From contig CALBMD010000022.1 of assembly GCA_937896265.1 (NCBI GenBank), positions 1 to 6,929 of the forward strand: a stretch of DNA of 6,929 nucleotides, read 5' to 3'. The notes beneath the pieces were generated by a model. It was not told where the DNA came from. It saw only the letters and a program-made list of their open reading frames with translations, and ran no database searches. Of the stretch, positions 1 to 5,149 are shown piece after piece (the stretch's first letter is position 1; each line of letters starts with the position of its first letter). The stretch is from an uncultured Pseudomonadota bacterium (GTDB lineage Bacteria > Bdellovibrionota_B > Oligoflexia > Oligoflexales > Bog-1112). Made by a program: the position numbers and the translations under genes.

Positions 1-1
1 C

Positions 2-814
2 CGCTATCTCAAGCAAGAGCATCTTACTCTTGCGTCTGATAATATCTATTTTAAGAATCTAATTTTTTATAAAGTGCCTTTGGCTGAGGCTTTAGCGCGC
101 TATAGAGGGCGACTGATTTATGATGCTTGGAGCATAGGAAAAATTAAGAGAACGGAAGAAGAAAATCCAGACAATATGGTCAGTCATTTTCAAGATCTTG
201 ATCTAAAACAGACCTATCGAGATAGGCTAGTTCGTGTTTATAGCCTTTGTATTGATGCTTATAAGGATCCAGAAGATAGACAGTTTATGCGGAAGGTTGA
301 AGTAGCTGATAAAACGACGATGTTTACTAACCCGCCAAAAAAACGTCTCCCAAAAGGCAGAGGACATAGTGTTTTAGAGCCTATGCCTCTTGATTCAGTC
401 TCAGATCCTCGAGAAAAAGCTTTTCGTTTAATGATTAATGCTTCTAAACAGGTCAGCTCGCAGATGGATCTTGATGACTGGAATAAAGCTTGTTTAGCAA
501 AATGTGTCGCTGATGAGATGATTGAATTTAAAGAACCATCTAAGCATCCTTTAACAACAATCCGATCGCTATGGAACTATATGCTAGGGAGTCGTGCTAT
601 ATCTTTGTCTCATAAAGCAGGTGTGTGTATTGACTATGCTGGTATTACGAAGTCTTTTGCCTTGGAATTGGGGTTTGGCGACAGGGTTCGGTTAACTCAT
701 GAAGGCCAGCATTGGTATAATCAGTTTCAAATTGATGGCAAATGGTATCATCTGCATCCACTACGCAAGTTCGGCAAGGACTGTGTTTTTATGCCTTATG
801 AATCGAGCATCTAA
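2..814 (+). CDS. Transglutaminase-like (papain-fold) protein, 5'-truncated by the window edge
   Basis: The reading frame is open to the left edge. A GTG at 74 could serve as a start, but it has no purine-rich ribosome binding site and the 24 codons before it are open and protein-like, so I treat the gene as partial with 270 visible residues. The first ~150 residues are charged and largely helical and I do not recognise them. The C-terminal ~100 residues resemble a transglutaminase-like domain. A helix (LAKCVADEMIEF) is followed by GVCIDYA with the presumed nucleophile Cys209, then GQHWYNQF with His237, then the family's W..LDP block as WYHLHP. In that block His252 stands where the catalytic Asp is expected. 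Family members include cysteine proteases, transglutaminases, peptide N-glycanases and inactive binding domains. Substrate and location cannot be read because the N-terminus is missing. The gene converges on the PA-like gene with a 29 bp gap. The fold call is moderately sure; enzymatic activity is uncertain. Confidence 0.68.
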   Translation, partial: RYLKQEHLTLASDNIYFKNLIFYKVPLAEALARYRGRLIYDAWSIGKIKRTEEENPDNMVSHFQDLDLKQTYRDRLVRVYSLCIDAYKDPEDRQFMRKVEVADKTTMFTNPPKKRLPKGRGHSVLEPMPLDSVSDPREKAFRLMINASKQVSSQMDLDDWNKACLAKCVADEMIEFKEPSKHPLTTIRSLWNYMLGSRAISLSHKAGVCIDYAGITKSFALELGFGDRVRLTHEGQHWYNQFQIDGKWYHLHPLRKFGKDCVFMPYESSI

Positions 815-843
815 TGGATGCAAGGATGACTGGTTTCTTCCTC

Positions 844-1386
844 TTACTGCCACTCAAATACGTTGATAGGCACTGGCAGATCTGAACCCAAAACAGGAAC
901 CTCGCTATCAGCTTTGGTGCCCTTATCAAGCCCAAAGTGTCTCTTGTCAATGATGTAGTCACCATTTGGTTTGACCCAGAAATAAAACCAAGCTACCTCA
1001 TACGTATAACTTCCATGTCCTCCAAACGCCACTCTAGCGATGAGCTGTCTGCCAGTCATACTAGTGGTGTCGTCTGCATAAGTTCCTCCCTGGGAGCGAT
1101 AAATATAGAAGAAAGCGCCGTCCGTCGCACCTGCGATATTATAATAGGCTACCTTTATTTTTGAATAATCAGCTAGATCAGTGGTAGTCGTCGCTGGTCT
1201 AAAGACTAAAAATGGATCAACAGCAACAGGACTTGCAGTTGTTGATGGGCTTCCAGACCAGAGCTTAGCTATTGGGGAACCGCTGTCATCGTTTACTCTT
1301 ATTAGTATATTCTCCTGGTTGCTGAGGATATTTACAGAAGGAGCGGTGGTAGTGCCGGCTAAAGGATCTGTTGAGGGTAGCTTTCC
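844..1386 (-). other. Cys-free beta-rich C-terminal domain (residues 1106-1285)
   Basis: After the last Cys repeat the protein has about 180 residues with no cysteine and many alternating hydrophobic/polar stretches, for example ENILIRVNDD, DGAFFYIYRS and YTYEVAWFYFWVKPNGDY. This looks like a beta-sandwich, possibly a binding domain, but I recognise no family. Confidence 0.4.
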
Positions 1387-4300
1387 GATATAGAACTGTC
1401 TTAGACAGGCCAAAGATTGACCGCTTAGGGCATGGCCATAATCCATTCCATAGGCACAACCTTGTTCGCAGCCTGATTTATCGGTGTCGTTAGTGGTACA
1501 AACTGCGCCAGTTGCCAAAGGAGGGCCGCAGCGATAATTGCCATCTGCTCGTCGAGTAAATTTATTAGCTACAGGTGTAGTTGCTGGACAATTTCTGCAG
1601 TCATTAGAAGCTGTTGAAGCTGATGTGTTTGTACCACCAATGCAAGAGGTATTGGTAGTTAATACTGGTGCTGGTCCGCAGATTTTTCTAGCACTTACAG
1701 TTGAGCCATAGTAAACATCAACACTGCCGTTTGCGCAGAGCCCGCAGGTTGTCGTACTTTCGCAGGCGGTGCCGCTTACCCAATTTGCAGTTTGTGTTCC
1801 ACAGCCAAGAAATGTTGTGCCGTCTGTGTTATAGAAAGTGTTATATACGCCAGTAGCACCAATACCACCAGTACCACCAGTACCACCAGTACCACCAGTA
1901 CCACCAGTACCACCAGTAGTGTTTGTAGTACTGCCTGGGCATCTTATTGCACAGGCAGTAGTGTCTCCGCAGGATGCTTGACTAGCCAACCTCGCCCTTG
2001 CTCCACACTTCCAAATTGTTCCATCCCTGGTATTACTTGCATCATACCAAGTATCGAAGATTCCGCTGGTGCAGACTTTTGCGCAATTTTCCGCGCTACT
2101 GCAAGCGACTCCTGACGGCTTGTCTTTAGGATAGCCGCATTTCATCTCTTTATCACCCTGAGGGTTCTGCCAGTTCCGGTTAAAATAGATATTATTTTTA
2201 CATCCAACCGCGCATTCAGGATTTTCACCTGCGTATCTAACGGTATCGTCACAACTAGTGCCATCATCATAGGATTCAGGCTCGATTAATCTGGTGTTGC
2301 CTCTTTCGATAGCCAGTTCGGTTGTTTTTTGTACATTATCGAATATGTCTGTGTAGGTAACGACAATTTTTGGTGAATAGTCATGCCCTGCTTTGTAATA
2401 CTCACGACTTTGGGGCCATGCTGGTGCCCCTGATCCTTTCCAAGGAATTTCAGCTACAAAGGTTTTCCCTGGTGCTTCTGCCTTTTGCACTAACTCAACC
2501 TTAAAGCTACAGTTTGTTCCCATGCAGAATTCTACTTTGTCGACACCAAAGGGTGCTCGTAGAGGGACAACAATGCGCTCATAAAAGATGTCTTTGCTGC
2601 GATCATTTGGGGCATCTTGGCTTGGTCCTTTAAATGGACTAATAGTTGGTGGCAAGATAGATACACTAGTTTTGACATTAGAATATAAATAATAAGAGTA
2701 GCCTTTGGTTATTGGCCAATGAAGACGATTAGGGTCTGCTTTAGTCCAGTTCTTAATATCTTCAGTTGCTTGTGCTATAGATTTGCTGCCATCATTGCTT
2801 TTACGAGGCTCTATAATTAGAAAAGCATTGTCCGTGATATCAACATTTGATCCCCAAATTATCTGGCCATCACTGCCAATAGGATGACAGTTCTTTTCTG
2901 CAGTAGTTGTTGGACAGGGAGGGGCAATAATATTGATAAAATCTTGCACCGTCATTTTAACTTTATCTAACGGGGTATAGATATACTTTCCTTTAACTGC
3001 TTGGCCCAATTTTTGGCCATTGCTTTCCTCCTGTAAATCCATATCAAGCACGACAATGTTAGGACTATCAGTGTTGACATGTTGCAACAAGTTACTTTCG
3101 TTCAGGCCAAGCATGTTCCCAATCATCGGTTGGGCGTCTGTTTGGATAGTTCGATAAGTTTCAGTCATTGTTGCTTGGAGAGTAACCTGGCCATAGTTCT
3201 GCAGATAAGCAATTTCGTTATGGGTAAGGCAAAGACCAGGTGTATCATCTTCACTATTGGGTCCAGTGTAGAATTTAGTTACTGGTTTATCGTTGATATA
3301 AATATACTCTTTAGCACCCTCAATCTCAAAAGCAATTGGTTTTTCTAATCCCAGTATCTTGGCATGAATCTTATAGTTATAGGCGGGTAAAGTGCCTGAA
3401 TTGGTGATATCAAAGTAGAAGCTTGCTTTACCTTCGCAATCGGATCTGTAGTTTAGAGTATTGGTGAAGTCAGAGCCTTTAGAGCTGCTGCTTGAACTGG
3501 TGCGTGATCTGCTTGTGGTGCTTGAGACAGTAGTGGCGTTAGATAGACTACTTCCTTGCGAGCTAGATCCTGAGTGAGACCCAGTCTCGGTAAGCGTCCT
3601 GTCATAATTTAATAGACCGACCCCTCCACCCATCTGATAACCAGCCTGAAAACCAATACTTTCAGCCAAACTATTCTCGTAAGCTCTTGTAGTAGATTGG
3701 TCTGTATTAGCTGAAACTTCGTTAGTACTACTCCAGGTATCATCTTGCGATTGGGTTTGGTCAATAGCTATAGTAGAGCTATCATTTGTGCCTGCTGAGA
3801 TACCAACGTCTTGCTTTAAGTAGATGCTCCATCTTTTTAGTGACATATTAATTATTGGAAGGGCTGTAATAAGAGGATGGTATCCCGCTCTATTGCTGCC
3901 GCTATAGTTGTTGATATTGCTGACTTCAACACCGTCACGGTAAATATCATAGTCTGTTGACCATAGTGTTGGGTCGGTATAAAAGATTGGGCTATGAGGA
4001 GGAGGTATTAATTGAAAATTTTTCTCGCCAAGATATTTCATAATATTGCGGACTGAGCCGGGTTGGTTCTCATCACCCATAGCCAAGCGCTGTCTCTCAG
4101 TATCATCATATAGTTTGATGAAAGCTGATTGGATTGCTACGAAGGCTTCAAGAAAATTTACTTCATAAGTATTGTTATTAATTACTTTGAAGAAGCTTGG
4201 GCTTTCGATAACTTGCGCAGCTAGTTCAAATGGACTAACGGAGGCGCTGCCATCTCTCATGATGGGCGCTGGATCAATAGTTAGTTCTTGAAAAGCTAAC

Positions 4301-4701
4301 CAATCACTTTTTGGAATTTTACGTGAAACACCGACTAACCCTGCACTGGTGCCATAATAGCCATATAGCTCAAGATGGTCTGGAACGCAATCAAGATCAT
4401 AGTCATAAAATCTATCATCTTCAGGGTAAATCTTTACGTCTTTGCATTCACCACTATACGCTGTTTTGTCATAGATCCCACTAAGGTCTAACGGTGCAGG
4501 AGTCGGAGAAGCAAGATTATCACCACCACCATCATCTTTGGTAAACAGGTCATCGGACTTAAATTCAGTTATCTTTCGATTCTCTGAACCTCCTTTCTCC
4601 GAAGCAGCATCAGAGTCTCTAGTAATTGCATGTTTACCTTTATCTGAGCAATTTAGTGGCAATAGTATAAGGGCAAAGAAAAGGCATTTTTTTATAAGCA
4701 T
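844..4701 (-). CDS. PA-like (Binary_toxB-type) pore-forming surface protein, probable lipoprotein
   Basis: This is a 1285-residue exported protein. The ATG at 4701 is fixed by an in-frame stop two codons upstream; the ribosome binding site is weak (GAG, 6 nt away). Residues 1-18 form a signal peptide ending LLPLNC, a probable but non-canonical lipobox (Pro at -3, Asn at -1), followed by a disordered tether to ~70. Residues 100-116 carry D100-D102-D104, P107, D108 and E111 followed by G-Y-Y, spaced as in the calcium loop of anthrax protective antigen. Then come WSTDYDIYRD (247-256), HPLITALPIINM (275-286), a Ser/Thr-rich pore-loop region (300-420), NSGTLPAYN (434-442) and G..IW...NAFLIIEP (612-632), collinear with the PA heptamerisation and pore domain. 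An Ig-like stretch (~705-800), six four-Cys repeats (814-1100) and a beta-rich C-terminal domain (1106-1285) follow. PA14, furin site and PA domains 3 and 4 are not seen. Cysteines occur in nearby pairs, consistent with disulfides outside the cytoplasm. The inferred role is a calcium-stabilised oligomeric pore or translocon on the cell surface. Relationship to PA is fairly sure; partner and target are unknown. Confidence 0.82.
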   Translation of the reverse strand: MLIKKCLFFALILLPLNCSDKGKHAITRDSDAASEKGGSENRKITEFKSDDLFTKDDGGGDNLASPTPAPLDLSGIYDKTAYSGECKDVKIYPEDDRFYDYDLDCVPDHLELYGYYGTSAGLVGVSRKIPKSDWLAFQELTIDPAPIMRDGSASVSPFELAAQVIESPSFFKVINNNTYEVNFLEAFVAIQSAFIKLYDDTERQRLAMGDENQPGSVRNIMKYLGEKNFQLIPPPHSPIFYTDPTLWSTDYDIYRDGVEVSNINNYSGSNRAGYHPLITALPIINMSLKRWSIYLKQDVGISAGTNDSSTIAIDQTQSQDDTWSSTNEVSANTDQSTTRAYENSLAESIGFQAGYQMGGGVGLLNYDRTLTETGSHSGSSSQGSSLSNATTVSSTTSRSRTSSSSSSKGSDFTNTLNYRSDCEGKASFYFDITNSGTLPAYNYKIHAKILGLEKPIAFEIEGAKEYIYINDKPVTKFYTGPNSEDDTPGLCLTHNEIAYLQNYGQVTLQATMTETYRTIQTDAQPMIGNMLGLNESNLLQHVNTDSPNIVVLDMDLQEESNGQKLGQAVKGKYIYTPLDKVKMTVQDFINIIAPPCPTTTAEKNCHPIGSDGQIIWGSNVDITDNAFLIIEPRKSNDGSKSIAQATEDIKNWTKADPNRLHWPITKGYSYYLYSNVKTSVSILPPTISPFKGPSQDAPNDRSKDIFYERIVVPLRAPFGVDKVEFCMGTNCSFKVELVQKAEAPGKTFVAEIPWKGSGAPAWPQSREYYKAGHDYSPKIVVTYTDIFDNVQKTTELAIERGNTRLIEPESYDDGTSCDDTVRYAGENPECAVGCKNNIYFNRNWQNPQGDKEMKCGYPKDKPSGVACSSAENCAKVCTSGIFDTWYDASNTRDGTIWKCGARARLASQASCGDTTACAIRCPGSTTNTTGGTGGTGGTGGTGGTGGIGATGVYNTFYNTDGTTFLGCGTQTANWVSGTACESTTTCGLCANGSVDVYYGSTVSARKICGPAPVLTTNTSCIGGTNTSASTASNDCRNCPATTPVANKFTRRADGNYRCGPPLATGAVCTTNDTDKSGCEQGCAYGMDYGHALSGQSLACLRQFYIGKLPSTDPLAGTTTAPSVNILSNQENILIRVNDDSGSPIAKLWSGSPSTTASPVAVDPFLVFRPATTTTDLADYSKIKVAYYNIAGATDGAFFYIYRSQGGTYADDTTSMTGRQLIARVAFGGHGSYTYEVAWFYFWVKPNGDYIIDKRHFGLDKGTKADSEVPVLGSDLPVPINVFEWQ
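1402..2262 (-). repeat. Six tandem four-cysteine protein repeats (residues 814-1100)
   Basis: Twenty-four cysteines fall into six groups of four: 817/830/834/855, 867/873/877/899, 911/917/921/967, 980/986/989/1008, 1020/1035/1038/1058 and 1068/1078/1082/1099. Each repeat follows G-or-N/Q-x-x-C, 5-14 residues, C, 2-3 residues, C, 17-45 residues, C, with CG ending the first five. Two disulfides per repeat are likely. The repeats stand where PA has its receptor-binding domain 4, so a binding or stalk role is plausible. I do not recognise a named family. Confidence 0.7.
1863..1916. repeat. Six perfect 9-bp tandem copies encoding (Thr-Gly-Gly)6
   Basis: The unit taccaccag is repeated six times without a mismatch. 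On the reverse strand it encodes Thr-Gly-Gly from residue 929 to 946, inside the third four-Cys repeat and between its third and fourth cysteines. The 9-bp unit keeps the frame whatever the copy number, so slippage would lengthen or shorten a flexible linker without breaking the gene. Confidence 0.95.
2806..4404 (-). other. PA-like calcium-loop and pore-forming core (residues 100-632)
   Basis: This is the part of the large protein that matches anthrax protective antigen from its calcium loop to the end of the pore domain. Seen directly: DYDLDCVPDHLE aligns without gaps to PA DRDNDGIPDSLE, and LWSTDYDIYRD to PA KWSTASDPYSD. YHPLITALPII aligns to PA RHPLVAAYPIV, and NSGTLPAYN to PA NTGTAPIYN. 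The PA sequences are from memory. The blocks are in the same order, but there is an extra segment of about 100 residues between the calcium loop and the WST block. Confidence 0.8.
3586..3669 (-). other. Predicted transmembrane beta-hairpin of the pore loop (residues 345-372)
   Basis: Within the Ser/Thr-rich insertion (residues 300-420) lies a Gly-rich segment, SIGFQAGYQMGGGVGLLNYD, of alternating small or polar and hydrophobic residues with a GGG turn. In PA the equivalent 2-beta-2/2-beta-3 loop is also flanked by Ser/Thr-rich strands and inserts into the membrane as one hairpin per subunit. Assignment rests on position and pattern, not on a calculation. Confidence 0.5.
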
Positions 4702-4715
4702 AATTTACTCGATTT

Positions 4716-4729
4716 ATTGTTGGAACAAT
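4716..4729. promoter_or_regulatory. Perfect 6-bp dyad just upstream of the PA-like start
   Basis: attgtt-gg-aacaat is a perfect inverted repeat with a 2-bp centre, lying 15-28 bp upstream of the ATG. It could be a small operator or simply chance in AT-rich DNA. The 2-nt centre is too short for an RNA hairpin using all six base pairs. Confidence 0.25.
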
Positions 4730-4866
4730 CTGTTAAAGATATCGGTCCAATATAAAGGCAACTTTAAGTTTTTTTTAAAAGTGCAAATTACCAAATAATA
4801 TCAAGGGGAATTCGTGCAAGGAACAAGTGCTGAAATTTTGAAGAATGCGGGTAAAGCAAACAGATC

Positions 4867-4905
4867 ACCTGACGCCGGCCGGGCCGATGCGGCCACGACG
4901 GCTGG
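4867..4905. other. GC-rich patch bordering the tandem array
   Basis: About 31 of these 39 bases are G or C, against strongly AT-rich sequence on the toxin-gene side. It contains overlapping ggcc/gccggc blocks, including two ggcc words 5 bp apart, and runs directly into the first repeat unit at 4900. Its origin is not clear. It could be a decayed or inserted element, or part of the array's history. Confidence 0.6.
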
Positions 4906-5126
4906 TGATGACCGTTTTTTAGGCTTGTGGAACGGCTGGTGATGACCGTTTTTAGGCTTGTGGAACGGCTGGTGATGACCCTTTTTTAGGCTTGTGGAAC
5001 AGCCGATGATGACCTTTAGGTTTGTAGAACAGTCGGTGATGACCTTTAGGTTTGTAGAACAGCCGGCGATGACCTTTAGGTTTGTAGAACAGTCGATGAT
5101 GACTCTTTAGGCTTGTAGAACAGCCG
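4900..5126. repeat. Tandem array, seven 30-34 bp units plus a partial eighth
   Basis: Units lie at 4900-4933, 4934-4966, 4967-5000, 5001-5030, 5031-5060, 5061-5090 and 5091-5121, with a 5-bp remnant at 5122-5126. All share a gatgac core followed by a T run, then aggyttgtrgaac. Two subfamilies are visible. The first three units start ggctggtgatgacc, have 5-6 T and end gcttgtggaac. The last four start agyc, have 3 T and mostly end gtttgtagaac. In the second group agcc and agtc starts alternate. There are no unique spacers, so this is a tandem repeat and not a CRISPR array. Confidence 0.93.
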
Positions 5127-5149
5127 TTTGAAAGCTGTTTTCAGCGTTT

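Larger units (their letters stand above)
4702..5149. other. Intergenic region between AAA+ gene and PA-like gene
   Basis: No convincing gene is present in these 448 bp. Read in the direction of the flanking genes, it holds 23 bp after the AAA+ stop, a tandem array (5126-4900), a GC-rich patch (4905-4867) and an AT-rich stretch (about 4860-4702) ending at the PA-like start codon. The AT-rich stretch is the natural place for the PA-like gene's own promoter, but I found no -35/-10 pair with good spacing. The length makes a simple two-gene operon less likely, although both genes share a strand. Confidence 0.75.

Noticed and set aside
74..814. Complete gene starting at GTG 74
   Set aside because: No ribosome binding site lies before it, and the frame is open upstream to the window edge, so the true start is probably outside.
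807..821. Terminator hairpin overlapping the stop of the transglutaminase-like gene
   Set aside because: gcatc/gatgc gives only a 5-bp stem, and no T run follows on either strand.
848..883. Bidirectional terminator at the convergent junction
   Set aside because: Only a 6-bp ctgcca/tggcag match around a loop of more than 20 nt, with no T run.
1792..2115. Forward open frame opposite the Cys-rich region
   Set aside because: It is the mirror of the repeat-rich reverse gene, with low-complexity Ser/Thr runs and no ribosome binding site or domain. The other short open frames opposite the two large genes are shadows too.
4702..4800. Promoter of the PA-like gene
   Set aside because: The stretch is AT-rich and has TTGC-type -35 words, but none had an acceptable -10 at 16-18 bp, so I did not call one.
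5006..5110. 34-residue forward repeat peptide within the array
   Set aside because: It is open only because the 30-bp unit keeps the frame. There is no ribosome binding site, and the frame closes as soon as unit length changes.
4900..5126. CRISPR array
   Set aside because: Units follow one another without unique spacers, and no cas genes are present.
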